Part shown: positions 45,056 to 53,125 of the stretch, one piece after another
Position numbering within the stretch: position 1 is the stretch's first letter
Layout of the letters: each line of letters begins with the position of its first letter
DNA from: G963678445 sp963678445
GTDB lineage: Bacteria; Hydrogenedentota; Hydrogenedentia; Hydrogenedentales; G963678445
Length of the DNA stretch: 64,000 nucleotides
Direction of reading: 5' to 3'
Assembly: GCA_963678445.1 (NCBI GenBank)
Contig: OY782877.1
Location: 4,278,001-4,342,000, forward strand
Made by a program: the position numbers and the translations under genes
Notes under the pieces: generated by a model
Databases searched by the model: none
What the model was told of the DNA's origin: nothing
The model's input: the letters and a program-made list of their open reading frames with translations, nothing else

Positions 45056-45997
45056 ATGATGCGACGTACAGGCTTTACCTTGATCGAATTGTTGGTAGTG
45101 ATTGCCATTATTGGTATATTGGCGGCTATTCTACTGCCAGCACTTGCGCGGGCACAGGAGGCGGCACGACGTTCCTCCTGCGCAAATAACCTGAAACAGA
45201 TGGGATTGGCGTTCAAGATGTACGCCAACGAGTCCAAAGGCTCTAAATTTCCTCCCCGCCAAATCTGGGGGCGGAAGAAGGCGAGTACGAATGAGCGGGA
45301 GGATGAGCTTAAGCTTTCGGACACAATGATTTTTAACGGCGATTCGATGTACCCTGAATATATTGCCGATTTGGAAGTTGTATGGTGTCCTTCTTTTCCC
45401 AGCACCCCCTTGGAACGCTATGATGAAGGGGGACGTGGAAAGGGAAACAGTGATGGAATCATCCAACCGATAGAGTTGGTGAAAGCACCCTTCAATTACA
45501 CCGGTTGGCTGTTCATGGAAGCACGAAATCTGATTGGCGATAAAGCGGGCACCCCCGGTGCCGGTGTAGGCGGTCGTTACGAAGGTGCCGATTATGACGA
45601 CACACCGCTGGGTGAATTGGGCGAGGCTAATGGACTTTCCGAAACGGGTTGGGTCTCCGATGACGACTTTGAGGTCTCCGAACAGTTTGAGGGCACTCAG
45701 GCAGGGGGTAATGGGAATATTATTTTCCGTCTTCGCGAAGGTATTGACCGTTTTTTGATTACAGATATTAATAATGCCGGTGCTTCGGCTATGTCACAAT
45801 CTTCTATTCCGGTGATGTGGGACCACCTGACGCCGCAGATCAAAGGCTCTTCGCACGTACCGTCCGGTATGAACGTATTGTATATGGACGGGCACGTAGC
45901 GTTTGCGAAGTATCCTTCTCCGACCCCTTGGATGGCCTCAATTGACGGTCCGCGTATTATTGGACGCTACGACCGCGAATTTGGTACGCCCAAATAA
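45056..45997 (+). CDS. Prepilin-like protein with H-X9-DG C-terminal signature, copy 2
   Basis: 313 residues, clearly a paralogue of the preceding prepilin-like protein: RTGFTLIELLVVIAIIG, then QEAARRSSCANNLKQMGLAF, the conserved middle IIFRLREGIDRFLITDINN (compare TIYRLREGIERFMITDINN in copy 1) and HVPSGMNVLYMDGHVAF. The central part differs in length and sequence. GGAGA lies before adjacent ATGs. Probably processed and assembled or secreted by the same type II secretion-like machinery as copy 1; a GspB-like gene lies at the end of the window. Confidence 0.92.
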   Translation: MMRRTGFTLIELLVVIAIIGILAAILLPALARAQEAARRSSCANNLKQMGLAFKMYANESKGSKFPPRQIWGRKKASTNEREDELKLSDTMIFNGDSMYPEYIADLEVVWCPSFPSTPLERYDEGGRGKGNSDGIIQPIELVKAPFNYTGWLFMEARNLIGDKAGTPGAGVGGRYEGADYDDTPLGELGEANGLSETGWVSDDDFEVSEQFEGTQAGGNGNIIFRLREGIDRFLITDINNAGASAMSQSSIPVMWDHLTPQIKGSSHVPSGMNVLYMDGHVAFAKYPSPTPWMASIDGPRIIGRYDREFGTPK

Positions 45998-46055
45998 CGG
46001 CAGGGGACCATCCCATATAGAATTCGGTAGTGTGACTACCTGGATATGTAATCTG

Positions 46056-46101
46056 AAAGCGGTGATCGAAGGCTGTATTCAGCTACTTCGATCACCGCTT
46101 T
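46056..46101. terminator. Long hairpin between convergent genes (bidirectional terminator)
   Basis: AAAGCGGTGATCGAAG (46056-46071) pairs perfectly with 46086-46101 over 16 bp, with a further GCTG-TATT-CAGC stem-loop inside and a two-base bulge. It lies 58 bases past the prepilin-like stop and 30 bases past the end of the small minus-strand gene. T-tracts are short. Confidence 0.65.
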
Positions 46102-46130
46102 GGCTTACTTAGTGACGTGGGGGAGGGGGA

Positions 46131-46331
46131 TTACTCCTCAAAAGGCTTGTCAGCCTTGTAGATTACAGTATACAAAAGGTCGCCTGAACCTGAACGCGCC
46201 TCATACTCGTGGCTGAGCACGGTCTGTATGCTCACGACAACCGCTTTGTGTTTTGCGATCCAGGCATTAACCGCCCGATCCAACTGTGCTGTTTTATCTT
46301 CATAGCCTTTAAACGTTTTTACAAAAACCAT
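46131..46331 (-). CDS. Small conserved-looking protein (66 residues), downstream of hisG
   Basis: Reads MVFVKTFKGYEDKTAQLDRA, then VNAWIAKHKAVVVSIQTVLS and ends GDLLYTVIYKADKPFEE. A single small alpha/beta domain is likely, with no signal peptide. GGGAGAGGG lies directly before the ATG. It follows hisG by 42 bases and ends at a strong hairpin, so the two form an operon. I do not recognise the function. Confidence 0.65.
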   Translation of the reverse strand: MVFVKTFKGYEDKTAQLDRAVNAWIAKHKAVVVSIQTVLSHEYEARSGSGDLLYTVIYKADKPFEE

Positions 46332-46373
46332 GCCCTCTCCCTTTTTGTCTATTAACTGCGGTCGCCGGCCCGC

Positions 46374-47423
46374 TTAAAAATCAAACGCGTCAATATTTGG
46401 AATACAGGAATCCAGCGGGACCGTTTCCAGATGAGTGGCACCGAGTTTGAGTAATTCATACCGTACCCGTGCCACGGGCAGCTCTACGCTCTTTGTATCC
46501 AGCTGAATACTAAATTCAGTATACGTTGGCCCCTCGTTCATCGTCGGTTCGTCTCCAAACAGTTTATTACTGCTCAGATACTGAAGTATGCCGTCAACGT
46601 TTTTCGCCTCGACGTTAAAGAAAACCAGCACTTTGTTCTCAGCAAAAATAGACCCATAAAGGTTCAAGAGGAACATGCGCGCCAAGTCTTCTTTTTCAGG
46701 GTATTCCTTCAAACGAGGATTAGCCCAGATGCCGGTTTCTGAACGCATAATTTCTTCGCAGATTTGCAGTCCATAGTTACGAATAGCGCTACCGGTTTGT
46801 GTGATTTCAAGACCAAAATCAACCGAGCCATTGACTACCTTTGCCTCGGTTTTCCCCCATGTTTCGTAGATGACAATACCCTTGTCGATTTTAGGCGGGG
46901 TCTTAAACTTCTGTACCGAGTAAGCACTGTGTGAATCGGAAAACCCCAATGTCTCGATTTTCTTGTGGAACCAGTCTAAGGCCAGATAGGGCATTTCAGA
47001 AACCATGGAAACGAGAGGTTTTTCACGAAGAAGCGCTGTAAACCATTCATCAAAGCTTTTGTCTCCCTCGATGGGATTGGCGATGATGACGATGCGAACG
47101 TGACCCCGTTTGAGCGGTAGCACTTTTTTAAGCTGGATTTCTTGTTGATATTCGTATTTGAATTCCAGCATCCGTTCTTTCATCCAATCATCGCCGCCGA
47201 TGGCGATATCTACTTCTTCCACGGCCAGCTGCGAGCCAAATTCCTGGGGGCGTCCATCCCAACCCAGCAGAATGCCGTTGAGCGGAAACGAGGTGGGACC
47301 GCCTGTATCATAACCCTTAGTTGCGAAACCCGCTGCTTTAAGCAAGTTAATTAGATTTCCGCCGCGGTTAGGGTTCGCCAGAGAACCTGCTGGCATACCA
47401 ATTACTAACTTCTCTCTGTTCAT
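46374..47423 (-). CDS. hisG: ATP phosphoribosyltransferase-like protein (HisG, long form)
   Basis: First enzyme of histidine synthesis: ATP plus PRPP give phosphoribosyl-ATP. The N-terminus VIGMPAGSLANPNRGGNL and LLKAAGF matches the HisG start, and DFGLEITQTGSAIRNYGLQI corresponds to the PRPP-binding region. The C-terminal 80 residues (from VLVFFNVEAKNVDGILQYL) look like the ACT-like regulatory domain of long-form HisG. 349 residues is slightly long. No other his gene is in the window, so a specialised paralogue cannot be ruled out. The 179 bases upstream of the ATG hold no gene. Confidence 0.8.
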   Translation of the reverse strand: MNREKLVIGMPAGSLANPNRGGNLINLLKAAGFATKGYDTGGPTSFPLNGILLGWDGRPQEFGSQLAVEEVDIAIGGDDWMKERMLEFKYEYQQEIQLKKVLPLKRGHVRIVIIANPIEGDKSFDEWFTALLREKPLVSMVSEMPYLALDWFHKKIETLGFSDSHSAYSVQKFKTPPKIDKGIVIYETWGKTEAKVVNGSVDFGLEITQTGSAIRNYGLQICEEIMRSETGIWANPRLKEYPEKEDLARMFLLNLYGSIFAENKVLVFFNVEAKNVDGILQYLSSNKLFGDEPTMNEGPTYTEFSIQLDTKSVELPVARVRYELLKLGATHLETVPLDSCIPNIDAFDF

Positions 47424-47602
47424 AGTACACTCATTCCTATTTCATACGTTCATTCGCGAAAAGTTACGCGAAATTCATACATCTTGCTATAGCTTATATA
47501 CAAACCTTGGCGCTTTCTTATTCGCAAAGCACAATTAAAACCAAGGAATCGTTTGTATCCAGCGTCGGTAAGGTCCCTATATCGTATTACTACCGACGAT
47601 TT

Positions 47603-48106
47603 TCAAGACAGATCTTCCTCTGCCGGAGCCGCATCGTATTCATGCCAGCGCAAATATACAATGGCGAAAGGATATATGCCTAGAGTAAAAAAAACACGCC
47701 CCATATCCCACGATACAATATGGGGAGCGGTTTCACGCAACATATTTACGAGTATTCCAACGGCACCACCCAGTAGTATAGAAGTTATGCCTACCCGCTT
47801 TCCAGTATTTGGCCAGGGTAATTGTTCGGGGCGTGGACGGCGCATAAGGAAAAACCCCAATCCAAAGAAAAGGCAGCCTATCCAGAACAAGCCATTTTCA
47901 GCCCGTACAAACCAGATATACCATGCGGGCGTTTGCCAAAAGGTATCTATTATCCATCGCGCCAATGCACCGGTGAACAGCATAGAAGCCCCCTCCAATT
48001 GCAACCGGCGCAACCGGGTGTTGCGATAGCGCAACCGTCGTATGGCGCCCCACATCAGCAGCGTCCAGGGAATTAGCATGAGGATGGAAAGTAACTGTAG
48101 GACCAT
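47603..48106 (-). CDS. Multi-pass membrane protein of unknown function (167 residues)
   Basis: Four or five hydrophobic segments (about 1-20, 42-60, 68-88, 105-123, 135-152) with basic loops (RRLRYRNTRLRRL). No catalytic motif is seen. It starts 35 bases after the PIG-L deacetylase stop, so it is the last gene of a likely glycan operon (two glycosyltransferases, deacetylase, this protein). No strong ribosome-binding site precedes the ATG. Confidence 0.65.
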   Translation of the reverse strand: MVLQLLSILMLIPWTLLMWGAIRRLRYRNTRLRRLQLEGASMLFTGALARWIIDTFWQTPAWYIWFVRAENGLFWIGCLFFGLGFFLMRRPRPEQLPWPNTGKRVGITSILLGGAVGILVNMLRETAPHIVSWDMGRVFFTLGIYPFAIVYLRWHEYDAAPAEEDLS

Positions 48107-48141
48107 ATGTTTTTCTATCGCACTTTTAAAAACAAGGTTAC

Positions 48142-48879
48142 TTATAACACCTGACGAAACAATACATACCCCTCTGCGGCGCGTGTAGAGATTTCACTAC
48201 CTCGGAGACGCGCAGCATACTCGACATTTTTCAAACTGGAATGGTGAATCGCGTCGCGCATTTGAGATCTGTGCAACGATAGTGCATGTAATTTCTTGTC
48301 CAGATAATCCGAGATATCAATATAGAAATTCGGGTGAAAATGTTCCCGTTCCAGACTCCAGAAAAGGGAGGTGTTGTCATAACCGATGACAAGCGCTTGA
48401 AACGCCTTATTCTCCGGCACCCCCGGACGTGCTGCCGTAAATGCCGCACGGAAGACCGCTTCGTGGTCCTGATTGTAGGAGCCTACCGGTATGGCGAACA
48501 TGGTTGGTTGTATTTTGTTCAAGGCCAATTTGCCCGTTTCCTCGATCTGTGCAATTAAATCACGCCGGGGAATGGCGTCTAGACGCAAATGACTTTCCGC
48601 GTCTCGATAGAGGATGTCCCAATCATCCACCTGGAGATAGTCCATGACCGCACGGAATTCACTTTCACGCGTATTGCCCGTTACCTGCGCATCGGTGCCG
48701 TCGTAATGCTTCAACGTGCCGACCGAACAGCAGACCACATACACCTCACCGCCCAAATCTTTGATGCGCGCCATAGTGCCTGCGCAACCAAAGCTTTCAT
48801 CATCGGCATGAGGGGATATGACCAGTAGCCGTTGTTGGGACAAAAACGCATCTTCAGGTTTTTTAAAGACCTTTTTCAT
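48142..48879 (-). CDS. PIG-L/LmbE-family N-acetylglycosamine deacetylase-like protein
   Basis: A 245-residue zinc hydrolase that probably removes an acetyl group from an N-acetylated sugar. The family's AHPDDE zinc motif appears as SPHADDESFGCAG, and a later His lies in YNQDHEAVF. It starts at an ATG inside the last 17 bases of the glycosyltransferase gene, with GAGGAGC before it; this overlap implies coupling. Together with two GT4 enzymes it suggests synthesis of a deacetylated glycan or a glycoside like a bacillithiol or mycothiol intermediate; a lipid-linked sugar is equally likely. Confidence 0.9.
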   Translation of the reverse strand: MKKVFKKPEDAFLSQQRLLVISPHADDESFGCAGTMARIKDLGGEVYVVCCSVGTLKHYDGTDAQVTGNTRESEFRAVMDYLQVDDWDILYRDAESHLRLDAIPRRDLIAQIEETGKLALNKIQPTMFAIPVGSYNQDHEAVFRAAFTAARPGVPENKAFQALVIGYDNTSLFWSLEREHFHPNFYIDISDYLDKKLHALSLHRSQMRDAIHHSSLKNVEYAARLRGSEISTRAAEGYVLFRQVL

Positions 48880-50026
48880 GCAAAAGCTCCTCATACAGCG
48901 CTTCAATCTGTTGCACCATACTTTCCAGACTATAGTAAGGGACCACTTTAGCCTGGGCCGTGGCTCCCATCATATGACGGCGTTCCGGGGCATTGGTCAG
49001 CGCAAGTACTGCTTCCGCCAGCGCAGCGGCATTTCGAGGAGGAACCAGCACCCCTGTTTCTTCCTCGTCCACAATATCCGGCAAGCCGCCCACCCGCGTC
49101 GCCACCACGGGAACACCCGCCGCACCCGCCTCCAGAACGACCCGCCCCATTCCCTCATTGACCGATGGGACCACCAGTATATCCATTGCCGCCATATAGC
49201 GCGGCACATCTGTGCGCAGCCCGGCAAACAGGAAGCGATCACCCAGTTGTGCCGCCAAACGCCGCAGTAATTTCTCCTCGCGTCCCTGACCGACCAATAC
49301 AAATTTTACCTTTGGCTCCGCCTGCGCAATTCGTTGCGCCGCCTCTACAAAATACGTGAAACCCTTGACCGGTTCAAGGCGGCCCACACCCCCTATCAGA
49401 ATATCGTCGTTGTTGAGTCCTAATTCCTGACGCATTACTTCACGATGCGCAATGGCGTCTTTAAAAGGATTTACATCAATTCCGCTAAAAATGACCGCAT
49501 ACTGTTCCCGCTGTCCAATACCCTCCTCCAGATACTCCTCCACCCCCCCCGGAGTTAACTCAATAATACGATCCGTACGCCGTGCCGCATGGCGTTCCAT
49601 CCAGATAAAAAGCTGCGTCCAGGGACGGCTGAAATACCCATGAAAAATATTGCCATGCGGTGTATGCACCACCACCGGCACCCCTGCACGCTCCGCTGCC
49701 AGACGTCCCAAAAAGCCCGCCTTGGACGTATGCGTGTGCACAATATCATACCGTCCTTTACGCAGACGCCGTGTGAGGTGATGTAACGTGAAAAAATCTG
49801 CCATCAAAGCCGGTGAGCGCAGCAGCAGCGGCTCCCGCAAGATAGCGATCCCCGCTTCCCGCACCGCAGTTTCAATGCTTCCTTCCTTGCCCCACGTAGG
49901 CCCACTGATCAAATCCACCTCAAAGCGATCCCGATTCGCCAACCGCACCGTGTGGAACGTATTCTCCTGAGCGCCTCCCTTACAGAGACGTGTAATAATA
50001 TGTGCTACCCGTATTTTTTTGGTCAT
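48863..50026 (-). CDS. Glycosyltransferase family 4 protein
   Basis: A 387-residue GT-B enzyme. The N-terminal VAHIITRLCKGGAQENT is the Gly-rich acceptor-side motif, and the C-terminal domain has GVGRLEPVKGFTYFVEAA and the donor-binding E(x7)E region PSVNEGMGRVVLEAGAAG. It transfers a sugar from a nucleotide donor, substrate unknown. I start at the ATG at codon 4 of the longest frame; a GTG nine bases upstream is possible. It lies between another GT4 gene (124 bases upstream) and the PIG-L gene, with which it overlaps. Confidence 0.93.
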   Translation of the reverse strand: MTKKIRVAHIITRLCKGGAQENTFHTVRLANRDRFEVDLISGPTWGKEGSIETAVREAGIAILREPLLLRSPALMADFFTLHHLTRRLRKGRYDIVHTHTSKAGFLGRLAAERAGVPVVVHTPHGNIFHGYFSRPWTQLFIWMERHAARRTDRIIELTPGGVEEYLEEGIGQREQYAVIFSGIDVNPFKDAIAHREVMRQELGLNNDDILIGGVGRLEPVKGFTYFVEAAQRIAQAEPKVKFVLVGQGREEKLLRRLAAQLGDRFLFAGLRTDVPRYMAAMDILVVPSVNEGMGRVVLEAGAAGVPVVATRVGGLPDIVDEEETGVLVPPRNAAALAEAVLALTNAPERRHMMGATAQAKVVPYYSLESMVQQIEALYEELLHEKGL

Positions 50027-50149
50027 TGCACCCACTTCATCAAAGAAAAACGTCGCATTCTACTCATTTCTATGGCCCTCGATAGGACCGCAGAACCATC
50101 CCCGTATTTTTTCGCTTTCCCATTCGTTTATGCAAACGAGGTAAAACGG

Positions 50150-51313
50150 TTAACGCGCTCCATCTTTCTTATCCCCGTACCCCGACAACGTCCCTTCCGT
50201 GAAAGTCGTCCAGTTCAACAATTTCTTTACCCGTTTTCTGCCAGCCACGCCTAGCGCTTGTGCTTTTTCCGGATCATCCAGCAACGCCACAATGGCCTGC
50301 GCTGTTTGTGTGGCATCCTGCGGCGATACGAGTACGCCTGTTTCACCATCCAGCACCGCATCCGGTACGCCGCCACTATTTCCCGCCACTACCGGTTTTG
50401 CATAGGCATGCGCCTCACTAAAGACCAGTCCAAAACCCTCCACCTGTCCAGCTTCGCCTTCCCCTACCGGTAATGCGAATATATCGCACAAAGTGTACAG
50501 GCCGGCCACGCTTTGCTCATCCAGATAACCAGGGCAACACACCTGTTCTTCAATACCCAGCGCTTTAGCCCTGCGAAGACAGGTTTTCTGACATGGCCCC
50601 CTGCCCGCCATAACCAATACCGTGTTGGGGTGTTTTTCCAAAATAGCGGGCATCGCCTCAACCAGGGTTTGTTGGCCTTTTCGAGGAATGAAACGCCCCA
50701 ATGAAAAGACCATACGTGCCCCCTGAGGTGCAAAACGTTCCCGAAGCGCATCAAGTAGCGACGATTCCACAGCTATACGCTTGGGCGCTCCCGGAAACAC
50801 GACCTCAATGTGGGATTCTTTCAGCCCAAACCCTGCTAACTGGGTCTTGGTGAAATGGCTGATAGCGATGGTTTTTTCCGAAGCTGCATAAATCCGCAGC
50901 AAGAAACGCCGCAAAAGCGTATTTTTACCGAACTTCATGAACTCATAGGCATACGCAAACGTCAGATACGGCGTTCCATGACGTTGCTTGGCCCAATAGC
51001 CCAACACCCCTCCATAGGACACGTTGATCCCCAAAATCAGGTCCGTGTTGCGTAGCTCTGGCCACGTTTTCAGCAAGAGCGGAAACAGACGGAACCAGCC
51101 CAGCCAGTACCCGCCAAACCGAAGAATACGAACCGGCTCCGAGGCATCAAAAACAGCCGCATCAAAACCGTCCGAATAATTCTTCCCCAATCGTGGCGCT
51201 ACCACCGTCACTTCATGCCCCATCGCAGCCGCTTCCCGTGCCAATTGCAACGCCACCGTACCGATACCCCCTTCGATAGGGGGATAATCCACAGTCGGAA
51301 TAAGTATCTTCAT
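50150..51313 (-). CDS. Glycosyltransferase family 4 protein
   Basis: A 387-residue GT-B enzyme, first gene of the four-gene glycan cluster. N-terminus MKILIPTVDYPPIEGGIGT has the Gly-rich motif. The C-terminal half has FSLGRFIPRKGQQTLVEA and the donor site EGEAGQVEGFGLVFSEAHAY, with the two Glu residues of the E(x7)E motif. The start is the ATG before MKIL; no good ribosome-binding site is visible, and a longer N-terminus is unlikely. The 387 bases upstream to the divergent secreted-protein gene hold only promoter-like sequence. Confidence 0.92.
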   Translation of the reverse strand: MKILIPTVDYPPIEGGIGTVALQLAREAAAMGHEVTVVAPRLGKNYSDGFDAAVFDASEPVRILRFGGYWLGWFRLFPLLLKTWPELRNTDLILGINVSYGGVLGYWAKQRHGTPYLTFAYAYEFMKFGKNTLLRRFLLRIYAASEKTIAISHFTKTQLAGFGLKESHIEVVFPGAPKRIAVESSLLDALRERFAPQGARMVFSLGRFIPRKGQQTLVEAMPAILEKHPNTVLVMAGRGPCQKTCLRRAKALGIEEQVCCPGYLDEQSVAGLYTLCDIFALPVGEGEAGQVEGFGLVFSEAHAYAKPVVAGNSGGVPDAVLDGETGVLVSPQDATQTAQAIVALLDDPEKAQALGVAGRKRVKKLLNWTTFTEGTLSGYGDKKDGAR

Positions 51314-51532
51314 ATTATGCCAATATATAAGAATCAAATCCTGCTTTAAAAACAAGATAACGCCAGTATCAAAAGATTATTTAGGGGTTCTCCCCCCAAA
51401 ACTGCATACCCAACTTTTCTTCATAAAAAGCAGTATAACAGAAGAAAGTTAAGAGCGCACAAGGAAAACATTTTCCAATCCTCGATTCTCCTCACTTTTT
51501 TCCAAAAAGAGGAAAAGCATAACTTATAGATG

Positions 51533-51561
51533 TTGACGCTTTTAGGTCATCCTGTTAAACT
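51533..51561 (+). promoter_or_regulatory. Sigma-70-like promoter before the secreted-protein cluster
   Basis: TTGACG (51533-51538), 17 bases, then TAAACT (51556-51561), about 140 bases before the first gene of the 51.7-57.8 kb plus-strand cluster. Confidence 0.45.
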
Positions 51562-51700
51562 GATTGTATGATAGTTGTGTCTGAGTATTTAATATTGTCA
51601 TAGTTAGTGTTCTCTACAGATAACATGTCTGGCTGGACCGATATCGTCATCAGTCCTGTTTTTGTATATGGATCAGAAAAATGAATGGGGAGTTTGTGGT

Positions 51701-53101
51701 ATGCGAAAGTGCCTGGATCGGGTAATGGCTTTTGGGTTGTGTCTTGGAATGATATGGATGACGGGGATGCAGGCAGGGGAGGCGGAACCAGCGTTGGACG
51801 CCAAGATGCAGACGCTGTATAAGGATGCCTATGGGTTGATGAGGGCGGGGGAACCGTATGCAGCGACGGTGCAGCTGATTGAATTGTTGCGCACAGTTCC
51901 CGGGGACGATGTGCAGTGGGCGGATGCATTAATAGGTCCCTCGCAGTTATTGGGCTTTTCAGTGGCTTCGCTCCTCGACTGGCCCCAGCGCAGCACCCTG
52001 TTAGAGGAGGTGTTGCAGCCGGACACCTATCCAACGGATGCCCTGTTGATTGCTGCGCTCAAGGCAGGTTCCGGGGTGCAAAGCATGGCGTTGCCCGCAC
52101 AGATGACCCTGAAGCAACTCGGCGAGGGAAAACATCTGGCGGTTAAGGCAGCCGCCCTCTACATCCTGGGACAGCCATACTACTATAGCGGTTCCCACAT
52201 GCAAAGCCCGGCTATGGCCGAATTGGTGCTCAACTATCCCAACCTGGAGTTTAGCCGTTGCCTCGTAGAGATTCCGGTTTACAACACCCTCTCCAAGGCA
52301 CTAGAAGAAGGCGTATCCGAAAAAAATCTGTTGGGCGAGGTGCTCTACTGGGGCGGACGCAAGGAACAAGTGCTTCAGGCGTCGTCGGGCCTTTCCAAGG
52401 CAGCCGAGGCGCTGCCGACGATGAACTTCAAGGCGCTGGACGACACGGTTATACAAAAGTGGGCCGCCTCTCTGGAAGGCGAGGAAACCCCGCACAGTCG
52501 CTACACCCTGGTTTCTCTCCTGTCCAAAAGCTGCACCACACCCAAACGACGTGCGGCCGCACAATCCGCCCTCGCCGCTGTGGCGGAACGCGCCCCAGCG
52601 TCCCCCGACATACTTCGGGCGCGCATGCTGCTCGCCGACTTCGCACAAAAAGAGCACGACGTTGAACGTCCTTCTTCCCTTTCACTCAATTTGTTGAAAC
52701 TCGACCTGCTTCCCTGCACCGCCGAACGTAGCATGTACGAAGCCACAATGCATACCGTGCAACATACCGCCCGCTACTACACCCGCTACGGCTTTGTAAA
52801 GCAGGCCCTCCAACTCCACGAAGCCTTGGCCTCAAAATTCCCCAACAGCACCCTGGCCGAGAGCGAAACGAAGCAAGCCAAGGCGCTACGAGAAAACGGT
52901 CTCGAGGCCTGCCTCGATTTGATCGCCACGGAGGTGAACGCGCCCCTGCGCAATGGTGACACCCAACGGGTCATCGACACCTACAGCGAGATCATTGCCC
53001 ACACGCAGAATACTTCCTTACGAAACATCCTGCAGAAAAAACGTAGTCAGCTTGAAGTGAGTTCGTCCTCCCTTCAGACACAAACCACGGAAGCGCGCTA
53101 A
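51701..53101 (+). CDS. Exported alpha-helical repeat protein of unknown function (466 residues)
   Basis: The N-terminus MRKCLDRVMAFGLCLGMIWM is a signal peptide. The rest is helical with repeats of TPR-like spacing (for example ALIGPSQLLGFSVASLL, LLADFAQKEHDVE and QALQLHEALASKFPNST, the last a good TPR-like unit). I start at the ATG with GGGGAG eight bases upstream; an ATG 39 bases earlier is in frame but makes the signal less typical. It is the first of five predicted exported proteins in a row, and 24 bases separate it from the next. Function unknown; likely periplasmic scaffold. Confidence 0.7.
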   Translation: MRKCLDRVMAFGLCLGMIWMTGMQAGEAEPALDAKMQTLYKDAYGLMRAGEPYAATVQLIELLRTVPGDDVQWADALIGPSQLLGFSVASLLDWPQRSTLLEEVLQPDTYPTDALLIAALKAGSGVQSMALPAQMTLKQLGEGKHLAVKAAALYILGQPYYYSGSHMQSPAMAELVLNYPNLEFSRCLVEIPVYNTLSKALEEGVSEKNLLGEVLYWGGRKEQVLQASSGLSKAAEALPTMNFKALDDTVIQKWAASLEGEETPHSRYTLVSLLSKSCTTPKRRAAAQSALAAVAERAPASPDILRARMLLADFAQKEHDVERPSSLSLNLLKLDLLPCTAERSMYEATMHTVQHTARYYTRYGFVKQALQLHEALASKFPNSTLAESETKQAKALRENGLEACLDLIATEVNAPLRNGDTQRVIDTYSEIIAHTQNTSLRNILQKKRSQLEVSSSSLQTQTTEAR

Positions 53102-53125
53102 GCGTACCCCAGGGAGGAAATAGCC

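Noticed and set aside
51555..52034. A 159-residue minus-strand open frame
   Set aside because: Mostly antisense to the exported helical protein gene; Pro/Ser/Thr-rich with no start signal.
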